7,797 nucleotides of DNA from the NCBI RefSeq assembly GCF_946482535.1, contig NZ_CAMLRU010000125.1, positions 1 through 7,797 of the forward strand. The letters are read 5' to 3'. This DNA comes from an uncultured Flavobacterium sp. GTDB taxonomy: Bacteria > Bacteroidota > Bacteroidia > Flavobacteriales > Flavobacteriaceae. Below, in pieces: positions 1 through 4,129 of this stretch. The translations under genes and the position numbers were made by a program. The notes beneath the pieces are model-generated. The model was given only the letters and a program-made list of their open reading frames with translations. It had not been told where the DNA came from and ran no database searches. The number at the start of each line of letters is the position of its first letter. The first letter of the stretch is position 1.

Positions 1-438
1 AATCCAGTAACCGGCAGTAATAAAAATGTATTTCCAAGACTTTTGTTCAAACAAACCGTTTATTGCTGTCATAGGAAGGGCTAGGAATAATCCAAAAAAG
101 AAACCATGAAGAGCTCCATGTTTAAACGTTCTGAAAGCATCTCCATAGTCAGCTAGAAATGCAGCATAAGAAGGCTTAGCAAGGGAAGGATCTCCACCGA
201 TTAATCCGAGTGCACCCATTTGATGAATTACCAAAGACGGTGTAATGAAAGCCATCATAAAAGAGAAAAAAATGGTCAATCCAAAAACTTTCAACATGTT
301 GGATTGCTTTGCTTTTTCTTCGGTCATTCCGGTTTCATTCATCCAAATGGTTCCGAATACTTTTGGATTGTACCAAACAAATCCGACTACAAGTGTCACA
401 AGAGCCGAGACTAAAACAGCGTAAAAATTAAATGGCAT
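1..438 (-). CDS. DUF1761 family integral membrane protein, partial (C-terminus off the left edge)
   Basis: The minus-strand frame is open from an ATG at 436-438 to base 1, giving 146 residues (MPFNFYAVLVSALVTLVVGF...) without a stop. Hydrophobic segments lie at about residues 5-23, 50-72, 108-130 and 137 onward. The 'VGFVWYNPKVFGTIWM' stretch after the first membrane segment and the later 'HGALHGFFFGLFLALPMTAI' segment are the pattern I associate with DUF1761 (PF08570), small multi-pass inner-membrane proteins of unknown function. That family is usually about 130-150 residues long, so only the very C-terminus should be missing. The gene is divergent from the LRR gene, with 213 nt between the two starts. 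No Shine-Dalgarno sequence is visible, as is normal in Bacteroidetes. The family call comes from pattern recognition; membrane topology is well supported, function is unknown. Confidence 0.85.
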   Translation of the reverse strand, partial: MPFNFYAVLVSALVTLVVGFVWYNPKVFGTIWMNETGMTEEKAKQSNMLKVFGLTIFFSFMMAFITPSLVIHQMGALGLIGGDPSLAKPSYAAFLADYGDAFRTFKHGALHGFFFGLFLALPMTAINGLFEQKSWKYIFITAGYWI

Positions 439-466
439 AATGTTTATTTTTAATTGGTTAGTATAT

Positions 467-474
467 CAAATGTA
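467..474 (-). promoter_or_regulatory. -7 promoter box of the DUF1761 gene
   Basis: The plus strand reads CAAATGTA, so the minus strand reads TACATTTG, an exact match to the Bacteroidetes -7 consensus TAnnTTTG. Transcription would begin near 460, leaving a leader of about 22 nt before the ATG at 438. I see no TTG-type -33 element at the usual 17-23 nt spacing, so the call rests on the -7 box and its position. Confidence 0.45.
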
Positions 475-590
475 TAAAATATTTTTTTAATCTTTTGAAC
501 TCAAAAACTTGTAAGGTTTGTTAAATTTAATTAATTTTTGTAAGATAAATATATAAAAATATCAATTACAAATGCATTTCATCGATTTTT

Positions 591-622
591 TTTGTTTTTA
601 AACGACCATTCTTATAGTTTTA
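591..622 (+). promoter_or_regulatory. possible promoter of the LRR gene
   Basis: TTTG (591-594), 20 nt, then TAGTTTTA (615-622), which matches TAnnTTTG at all but the last base. A start near 628 would leave about 24 nt before the ATG at 652. The surrounding 439-651 stretch is very AT-rich and I see no better candidate on this strand. Confidence 0.3.
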
Positions 623-651
623 CATCATCATTAACCCCAATTATAAATGAT

Positions 652-1506
652 ATGAAATCTATTTTTACTTACGTAGCAGTTCTTTTGGTTTCGACCTCAG
701 TATTTGCAGAAATATCTTCAACAGAGAAAAACGCTTTGATTAAATTATACAAAGCTACTAAAGGTTCGCAATGGACCAACAAATGGGATTTAAAATCACC
801 AACCACAACTTGGTATGGAGTTGAAATCAAGAATGATAAGGTAGTCGGAATTAAATTGATGAACAACAACCTTGTGGGAGAATTGCCAACAGAAATAGGT
901 GACTTAGCTTCGTTAGAAGTTTTAAACTTATTCAGAAATGAAATTTCGGGTACTTTGCCGGCTTCTATCGGAAACTTAAAAAAATTGACTAAATTAAATT
1001 TAGCGTTTAATAAAATATCAGGTGCATTACCGGAAACCTTAGGGAGTGCTTCACAATTGAAATCAATTGAAATGCACATGAACAGACTGACCGGAGTTTT
1101 GCCGGTGAGCGTAGGTAGTTTAACCGGTTTAGAGACATTATCATTGTTTAATAATGAAATCGAAGGTTCAATCCCAACGTCTTATTATCAATTAAAATCA
1201 CTAAAAGTGTTGTTGTTAAACAGCAATAGATTGAGTGGAAAATTAGAAAAAGAGGTGTCAAACCTTTCTTCTTTGGAAACATTGAGTTTGTTTGAAAACA
1301 GAATGGACGGTCAAGTGCCGTTCGATTTGGAGAAATTGCATAACTTGAAAGAAATGAATATTTCTTACAATATGTTTAACGGTTTTGTTTCCAGAAACTT
1401 GGCCAAATTAGACACTTTGAATATGACTATGGTTAATGAGCAAGGTGTTGCTACTACCTTAAAAGTAAGTATAGATAAAAACTCAGCTTTTGCAGCTGAT
1501 GAGTAA
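652..1506 (+). CDS. secreted leucine-rich-repeat protein (plant-type LRR)
   Basis: The protein is 284 residues from the ATG at 652. The frame is open to a TTG at 592, but the ATG gives a clean signal peptide (MKSIFTYVAVLLVSTSVFA, cleavage before E20), so I use it. Residues about 20-62 form an N-terminal cap with the typical 'EKNALIKLYKATKGSQW...W.GV' pattern. Residues 63-254 are eight LRRs of exactly 24 residues matching the plant-type consensus LxxLxLxxNxLxGxLPxxLGxLx, for example 'SLEVLNLFRNEISGTLPASI'. A short tail of about 30 residues follows, and I do not recognise a type IX secretion sorting domain in it. LRR solenoids are protein-binding scaffolds, so a surface or periplasmic binding role is likely; the ligand is unknown. 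The gene is monocistronic, ending in a terminator 25 nt past its stop. Confidence 0.9.
   Translation: MKSIFTYVAVLLVSTSVFAEISSTEKNALIKLYKATKGSQWTNKWDLKSPTTTWYGVEIKNDKVVGIKLMNNNLVGELPTEIGDLASLEVLNLFRNEISGTLPASIGNLKKLTKLNLAFNKISGALPETLGSASQLKSIEMHMNRLTGVLPVSVGSLTGLETLSLFNNEIEGSIPTSYYQLKSLKVLLLNSNRLSGKLEKEVSNLSSLETLSLFENRMDGQVPFDLEKLHNLKEMNISYNMFNGFVSRNLAKLDTLNMTMVNEQGVATTLKVSIDKNSAFAADE
838..1413 (+). repeat. eight in-frame 72-bp LRR-coding repeats
   Basis: These are eight tandem units of 24 codons inside the LRR gene with no insertion or deletion between units. The units have diverged in DNA sequence and are similar mainly at the Leu, Asn, Gly and Pro consensus positions. Repeats 6 and 8 depart most: in repeat 6 the 'LP' is replaced by 'LE' (GKLEKEV) and in repeat 8 by 'FV' (GFVSRNL). 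Confidence 0.8.
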
Positions 1507-1530
1507 TATGTTTTGTATTGGTTGTTTAGG

Positions 1531-1565
1531 AAAAGGTCTCAATTTAATTATTGAGACCTTTTTTT
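1531..1565. terminator. bidirectional intrinsic terminator between convergent genes
   Basis: GGTCTCAAT (1535-1543) pairs with ATTGAGACC (1550-1558) around a 6-nt loop. The stem is extended by AAAA (1531-1534) against TTTT (1559-1562), so a U-tract follows the hairpin on either strand. It serves the rightward LRR gene and the leftward J-domain gene, whose stop codon at 1564-1566 lies inside the T-tract. Confidence 0.88.
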
Positions 1566-2016
1566 ATTCAGTTGCTACCAATTTAGAAGTGCTTCTGTAA
1601 ATGTATTCATTATAAATATGTCTTCGGGCAAAACGACTCGGTGATTCGGCATTAATCATCTTAATATAAACCGGTCTCAATACACCAAAGTATTCAAAAG
1701 AATTACCATCCAAGAAAGTGATATACAATACACTGTTTTCATAATAAAAATCGGCAATATTGGTACTTGTTGTAATTCGGGTGTATTCGGCTTTGTCTTT
1801 TTCTAAAGTCTCCGGTGCTATACTTACCAAAAAATGATAAGCCGCAATAATCTCTTTGCTTTTCTCTTCTGCTGCCAAACGTTCGGCATCATCTGTAATA
1901 GCATCGGGATGACAATCTTTCATACTGTTGCGGTAAATGGTTTTCAGCTCTTTCAGAGTAGCTGTTTTGGTCACGCCGAGTAACGCTCTGTACTCGACAA
2001 TTTTTTTCATGTTCAT
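1564..2016 (-). CDS. J-domain (DnaJ-like) protein with C-terminal KTSC domain
   Basis: 150 residues. Residues about 6-70 are a J-domain: 'YRALLGVTKTATLKELKTIYRN' (helices I-II), then the HPD triad H36-P37-D38, then a helix III region with 'EEKSKEIIAAYHFL'. HPD is the signature that stimulates Hsp70 (DnaK) ATPase activity. Residues about 93-141 ('SVLYITFLDGNSFEYFGV...SRFARRHIYNEYIYR') fit the KTSC domain (PF13619), a small domain also found at the C-terminus of some lysyl-tRNA synthetases, whose role is unclear. There is no Gly/Phe region, zinc finger or client-binding domain, so this is not a full DnaJ but a specialised co-chaperone adaptor. Two ATGs (2016 and 2010) are possible and I cannot separate them. 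It converges on the LRR gene. Confidence 0.88.
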   Translation of the reverse strand: MNMKKIVEYRALLGVTKTATLKELKTIYRNSMKDCHPDAITDDAERLAAEEKSKEIIAAYHFLVSIAPETLEKDKAEYTRITTSTNIADFYYENSVLYITFLDGNSFEYFGVLRPVYIKMINAESPSRFARRHIYNEYIYRSTSKLVATE

Positions 2017-2031
2017 AAGGTGCTTTTTGCT

Positions 2032-2065
2032 AAAAAAAGAAAGCCACTCTTTTCAGAATGGCTTT
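2032..2065 (-). terminator. strong intrinsic terminator downstream of the tRNA-Met 3' end
   Basis: On the minus strand AAAGCCATTCT pairs with AGAGTGGCTTT (one T.G pair, 11 bp) around a GAAA tetraloop. It is followed by C and then seven Ts (2038-2032). It sits 8 nt after the tRNA 3' end and 16 nt before the J-domain ATG, so it most likely ends the original tRNA transcript and insulates the J-domain gene. Confidence 0.88.
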
Positions 2066-2072
2066 GTCTTCG

Positions 2073-2114
2073 TAGCGGGAACAGGACTCGAACCTGTGAC
2101 CTTCGGGTTATGAG
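2073..2114 (-). pseudogene. 3' fragment of tRNA-Met (anticodon CAT)
   Basis: On the minus strand the sequence runs from a CTCATAA anticodon loop (CAT at 2112-2110) through the 3' anticodon stem, a variable loop ending AAGGTC, and a T-arm with stem ACAGG, loop TTCGAGT and stem CCTGT. It ends in the acceptor strand TCCCGCT and discriminator A at 2073; no CCA is encoded. The 5' partners that a whole tRNA needs (an acceptor strand like AGCGGGA and a 5' anticodon stem like TCGGG) are absent upstream, where the DNA reads GCAAAATCAA. I found no such sequences elsewhere in the window. This is a tRNA 3' end, not a functional tRNA. It could give a false hit in tRNA searches. Confidence 0.78.
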
Positions 2115-2130
2115 TTGATTTTGCTATCAA
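2073..2130. mobile_element. putative att site (island boundary) in tRNA-Met
   Basis: The tRNA similarity stops abruptly inside the anticodon loop, while the natural tRNA terminator is still present on the 3' side. That is the arrangement left when a tyrosine-recombinase element integrates in a tRNA and supplies a new 3' end at its other border. An inverted repeat, TTGAT (2115-2119) and ATCAA (2126-2130), abuts the break. By this reading the element lies to the right, and the intact tRNA-Met would be at its far border on the minus strand. No integrase gene is visible in the window, so the mobile-element reading is an inference. Confidence 0.5.
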
Positions 2131-2186
2131 ATCTCTCCCAAAACTAAACCATTAAACCGCCTAAAAGAGTTAATTTTTACAAAAAC

Positions 2187-2205
2187 GTATGCAGTTTAGT
2201 ATGCA
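2187..2205 (-). repeat. paired GTATGCA (TGCATAC) sites near the putative att site
   Basis: GTATGCA occurs at 2187-2193 and again at 2199-2205, a 12-bp step. The same heptamer, in opposite orientation, sits in the 20-bp repeats at 2565-2571 and 2585-2591. Placement 70-90 bp from the tRNA break resembles arm-type recombinase sites; that role is inferred. Confidence 0.5.
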
Positions 2206-2236
2206 ATCGAATTAATAAAATTGTTACTTTTTTTTG

Positions 2237-2244
2237 CAAAGATA
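2237..2244 (-). promoter_or_regulatory. orphan leftward -7 box reading into the tRNA fragment
   Basis: The minus strand reads TATCTTTG, an exact TAnnTTTG match, followed by an A-rich start region. No -33 TTG is seen at standard spacing. It lies just past the stop of the 62-residue protein gene and no open reading frame follows. A transcript would start near 2231, cross the TGCATAC pair and the tRNA-Met fragment, and stop at the terminator at 2032-2065, about 200 nt in all. Confidence 0.4.
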
Positions 2245-2256
2245 GTTTTTTTCATG

Positions 2257-2445
2257 CTAGTTTACTTTGAAAACTGTTTTTAAAATAAACTGTGTCGCTT
2301 CGTCTTCGGTAATTAGTTTTGGTTTCACTTTTTTGGGGTTTTGCAAAACACATTTTTTTAGGCGATTTGAAATAAAAGCAGACAGCCTTTCCAATTCCTT
2401 TTCAGGAAGATAGATGGCGATATTATATACTTCTTCTGCTTTCAT
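2257..2445 (-). CDS. small hypothetical protein, 62 residues
   Basis: The ATG at 2443-2445 gives MKAEEVYNIAIYLPEKELER followed by a basic stretch (NRLKKCVLQNPKKVKPK) and an acidic-hydrophobic tail (LITEDEATQFILKTVFKVN). A TTG five codons... specifically four codons upstream (2457) also keeps the frame open, but ATG is preferred. No membrane segment or signal peptide is present. The sequence reads as one or two amphipathic helices ('ELERLSAFISNRLKK') and a second helix at the end, with a Lys-rich linker between. I do not recognise a family. The product has ordinary amino-acid composition, which supports real coding. It lies between the tRNA fragment and the 20-bp repeats, and a role in the putative element is only suggested by position. 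Confidence 0.65.
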   Translation of the reverse strand: MKAEEVYNIAIYLPEKELERLSAFISNRLKKCVLQNPKKVKPKLITEDEATQFILKTVFKVN

Positions 2446-2558
2446 TTGAAAAAACAAAAACTGTTTTGCAACTGAAAAATTTCAACTCAAATTTTGATTT
2501 GTTTTTTAGTTACGTTTTTGCTTCAACAAATTTTATAAAAGAAAAAGTAGGTCTAACA

Positions 2559-2612
2559 GACTTGTGCATACTCGTGCGGACTTGTGCATACTTTTACGGA
2601 CTTAAGTGCTCT
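2559..2612. repeat. 20-bp-period direct repeat (iteron-like)
   Basis: GACTTGTGCATACT occurs at 2559-2572 and exactly again at 2579-2592. A degenerate third copy, GACTTAAGTGCTCT, is at 2599-2612. The period is exactly 20 bp, about two helical turns, which would place bound protein on one face of the DNA. The array is in the 229-nt gap between the 62-residue and 281-residue genes, and I see nothing else in that gap. Confidence 0.7.
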
Positions 2613-2674
2613 TGATAAGAATTATATTGTTTTAATGACGAAACAGAACTTTGTTTTATCGTATACTTTGCAAA

Positions 2675-3520
2675 TTAATTCTTTGCAAAAACATACTTGT
2701 CAATAATATATTCCGTTATTGGCTTTAATGCTTTTCCTGTTACTGGGTGAAATCCCGGGCCGTCAAAACATTCTATGTCTTCCTTGCCAACTTTACAATA
2801 CCAAATTATTGCTTTCTTGCCTTCAAAAAAAGTTGTGGTATCTGATACTATTAACCTTCTTAATGTTGATGACTTTTCATCAAAAGGGACAATTGGTGAT
2901 GAGGCAAAGAAACCATTAATATCTTGTTTGCAATCAATGGGTTCGTAGTGGTCATTCTGCCATTGCATGCATTCTTTTTCAGGCAGAACTAAATCTTTGG
3001 CAGTGTACCCGATGGAAAACAATCCAGTAAAACCAATTAATCCAAAAATGAGTTTCTTTTTTAAAGAGGTTTCTTTTTTTTCAGGAATGGACTCCGGTTT
3101 TGATGTTCCCAACTCTTTATCTTCTGCAGAATCTTCACCTAAAATATCTTCTTCATTTTTCCCCAGTTTCACAAATTTTAAAAAAGGTCTTGGTTTGAAA
3201 TCAACTAAAATGGCCGCTAAGTTTATGGTCTCAGTATCATTGCTATCGGTAGTACCTTTTAAAAAATTCTCAATGGTTCTGAAACGATCGGTTTCATCTT
3301 TCAATCTGATTTTGTTCTCTGGTTTAAATTCAAACCCCATAAAAAGTTTAAAAGTATTAAGGTCATCTGAAGTTGGGGTTTCTTTCAATCGCTCCACACA
3401 CAATTTTCTCAAATTGGCTCGACTCGGCTGCAATAAAAAGCTTGAGTAATACCCTTTTTTTTCATTTTCATAATGCTGTTTTATAGCTTTTTTATAAGCT
3501 TCAAGGTCGTTTTGTTTCAT
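2675..3520 (-). CDS. single-pass membrane protein of unknown function, 281 residues
   Basis: From the ATG at 3518-3520. Residues 1 to about 125 are charged and globular ('LEAYKKAIKQHYENEKKGYY', 'PSRANLRKLCVERLKE', 'LAAILVDFKPRPFLKFVKLG'). Residues about 125-153 are an acidic then Lys-rich linker. Residues 157-173 (LIFGLIGFTGLFSIGYT) are one membrane helix behind KKK, predicting an inside N-terminus. The outer part of about 105 residues has Cys184, Cys197, Cys242 and Cys251, which could form two disulfides, and ends with 'GPGFHPVTGKALKPITEYII'. The layout of cytoplasmic domain, single helix and exported sensor-like domain resembles signalling proteins such as anti-sigma factors, but I see no such motif and do not assign that role. 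The gene stands alone behind a long structured leader; no terminator follows it. Confidence 0.85.
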   Translation of the reverse strand: MKQNDLEAYKKAIKQHYENEKKGYYSSFLLQPSRANLRKLCVERLKETPTSDDLNTFKLFMGFEFKPENKIRLKDETDRFRTIENFLKGTTDSNDTETINLAAILVDFKPRPFLKFVKLGKNEEDILGEDSAEDKELGTSKPESIPEKKETSLKKKLIFGLIGFTGLFSIGYTAKDLVLPEKECMQWQNDHYEPIDCKQDINGFFASSPIVPFDEKSSTLRRLIVSDTTTFFEGKKAIIWYCKVGKEDIECFDGPGFHPVTGKALKPITEYIIDKYVFAKN

Positions 3521-3530
3521 AATGTTTCAG

Positions 3531-3548
3531 GATTTTTCGGGAAAAATC
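3531..3548 (-). promoter_or_regulatory. perfect hairpin just upstream of the 281-residue gene
   Basis: GATTTTTC (3531-3538) and GAAAAATC (3541-3548) form a perfect 8-bp dyad around GG, ending 10 nt before the ATG of the 281-residue gene. A two-base centre is too tight for a full RNA hairpin, so a few central pairs would open; as DNA it could instead be an operator. Either way it sits where it could affect ribosome access. Confidence 0.5.
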
Positions 3549-3549
3549 A

Positions 3550-3575
3550 GGAATTACCGGAAAGACCGGAATTCC
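3550..3575 (-). promoter_or_regulatory. stable leader hairpin next to the preceding dyad
   Basis: GGAATT (3550-3555) pairs with AATTCC (3570-3575). Beyond one bulged A (3556), CCGG (3557-3560) pairs with CCGG (3566-3569) around the loop AAAGA. This gives 10 bp with a 5-nt loop. It lies one base from the dyad at 3531-3548, making a tandem pair in the leader of the 281-residue gene. No T-tract follows on the minus strand, so it is not a simple terminator. Confidence 0.55.
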
Positions 3576-3624
3576 TTGTAAACACTCCAACAAAAACCCT
3601 ATTCCTTTGTTTCAGAATTAGTTC

Positions 3625-3662
3625 TTGTTCTATTTCGCGATAAGAACAAATGTACAAAACTA
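3625..3662 (-). promoter_or_regulatory. tandem -7 boxes overlapping a dyad (second promoter candidate)
   Basis: On the minus strand TAGTTTTG (3662-3655) and TACATTTG (3654-3647) stand back to back, and both match TAnnTTTG exactly. The second overlaps a dyad in which TTGTTC plus TAT (3625-3633) pair with ATA plus GAACAA (3640-3649, one bulged base) around TTCGCG. No -33 TTG is found at standard spacing. If active, this would start a leader of about 120 nt for the 281-residue gene, with the dyad as a possible operator at the start site. Confidence 0.4.
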
Positions 3663-3668
3663 CTTCTT

Positions 3669-3819
3669 AAAAAGTGACGCTTAGCAGGACCGAATTTTTA
3701 TTCGGGAAGTATACTAAAACGGTTCTGTAACAGCGCACTTCACTTCCCAAAACAGTATTTCAAATACTAGGATTTTGCTAAGGCTTTTGCCTTTGTCAAG
3801 GCTTCGGGCAACACCCGAA
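3669..3819 (-). ncRNA. candidate structured RNA or 5' leader with multibranch fold
   Basis: This non-coding stretch holds a nested set of inverted repeats. They are TTCGGG/CCCGAA (3803-3808/3814-3819), GGC/GCC with a TTTT loop (3782-3784/3789-3791), and AGTATTT/AAATACT (3754-3760/3762-3768). They also include GGGAAGT/ACTTCCC (3704-3710/3742-3748) and CCGAAT/ATTCGG (3690-3695/3700-3705). Two long-range pairings close the domain: TTAGCA/TGCTAA (3681-3686/3776-3781) and TGAC/GTCA (3675-3678/3795-3798). Two stems share GG at 3704-3705, so they would compete or shorten. The minus strand is preferred because a near-consensus promoter lies immediately upstream and its predicted start falls at the first hairpin. 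Five Ts (3673-3669) follow the closing stem, so a free RNA of about 150 nt is possible, as is read-through into the 281-residue gene. I do not recognise a known family; comparison with the flavobacterial 6S-Flavo and Flavo-1 RNA families would be the first test. Confidence 0.5.
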
Positions 3820-3823
3820 CAGC

Positions 3824-3853
3824 CAAACCTATGTTTAATTTTTAATTGTCAAA
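3824..3853 (-). promoter_or_regulatory. near-consensus leftward promoter
   Basis: On the minus strand TTTG (3853-3850), an 18-nt spacer, then TAGGTTTG (3831-3824). This is the best match in the window to the Bacteroidetes primary-sigma consensus TTTG-N19-TAnnTTTG. Transcription should begin near 3818-3820, exactly where the TTCGGG/CCCGAA hairpin begins. The -33 element is 3 nt from the ATG of the divergent lipoprotein gene, so polymerase here and translation or transcription of that gene share the same DNA. Confidence 0.65.
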
Positions 3854-3856
3854 ATC

Positions 3857-4042
3857 ATGAAAAAAATAATATTGCTTTCGCTTTTTGCATTGTCATCTTT
3901 AGCTATGACATCATGTACAGCCGATGAAATTGAAGTTCCGGCTCAAAACCAAACTGCCGAAGATACCGGTGGTCAACAAGGAATTCCGGTTCCGCCACCG
4001 CCACCGCCACCACCTTCAAGCGGAACGGGTAAAACAATATAA
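3857..4042 (+). CDS. small polyproline lipoprotein, 61 residues
   Basis: MKKIILLSLFALSSLAMTSC is a type II signal peptide with lipobox ending at C20. The mature part is only about 41 residues: an acidic start (CTADEIEV), a Gln/Thr/Gly-rich middle, then eight consecutive prolines at residues 46-53 and a Ser/Gly tail. There is no room for a folded domain, so it is likely an extended lipid-anchored peptide at the outer membrane. The acidic residues just after the Cys are similar in kind to Bacteroidetes surface-lipoprotein export signals, but the match is loose. Eight prolines in a row normally need elongation factor P for translation. Short 'CTADE...PPPP' lipoproteins seem familiar from flavobacteria; no function is known to me. 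A weak plus-strand -7 box, TATGTTTA (3830-3837), overlaps the opposing promoter. Confidence 0.82.
   Translation: MKKIILLSLFALSSLAMTSCTADEIEVPAQNQTAEDTGGQQGIPVPPPPPPPPSSGTGKTI
3992..4015 (+). repeat. CCGCCA hexamer run coding polyproline
   Basis: Eight proline codons made of three CCGCCA units plus CCACCT. Unit gain or loss would change the proline count by two without shifting the frame. Confidence 0.7.
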
Positions 4043-4082
4043 TTTTTAGATTTATATTTGAGTCTGAAATTTATTTAATGAC

Positions 4083-4129
4083 ATCGGGAAACGATACGAC
4101 AAGGTATGTTTCCCGATTTTGTTTTTTTT
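4083..4129 (+). terminator. intrinsic terminator of the lipoprotein gene
   Basis: ATCGGGAAAC (4083-4092) pairs with GTTTCCCGAT (4108-4117). After one unpaired G, ATAC (4094-4097) pairs with GTAT (4104-4107) around a 6-nt loop. A TTTTG and eight Ts follow. It lies 40 nt past the lipoprotein stop. Confidence 0.9.

Noticed and set aside
220..414. Rightward 64-residue frame at the left edge
   Set aside because: It is antisense to the DUF1761 gene and has implausible composition.
592..651. N-terminal extension of the LRR protein from a TTG
   Set aside because: It would bury a clean signal peptide behind 20 polar residues; ATG 652 gives a normal Sec signal.
669..1079. Leftward 136-residue frame inside the LRR gene
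   Set aside because: It is an antisense shadow of the regular 72-bp LRR repeats.
2073..2165. Complete tRNA on the minus strand
   Set aside because: I tried to fold the upstream 50 nt as a 5' half. Only about five acceptor pairs form, no 7-nt anticodon loop is possible, and the CTCATAA loop lacks a 5' stem partner.
2559..2612. CRISPR array
   Set aside because: Repeat units are 14 bp with 6-bp gaps and only two are exact; repeat and spacer sizes do not fit a CRISPR.
2641..2656. Terminator after the 281-residue gene (AAACA/TGTTT)
   Set aside because: The stem is only 5 bp and AT-rich, and there is no T-tract on the minus strand.
2719..3449. Rightward open frames of 66 and 160 residues
   Set aside because: Both are antisense to the 281-residue membrane-protein gene, have poor composition and lack a start context; the leftward frame has clear domain structure.
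3669..3819. Integron attC site or IS200/IS605-type end
   Set aside because: No attC core motifs, integron integrase or Y1 transposase gene are visible; the promoter placement fits a transcribed RNA better.
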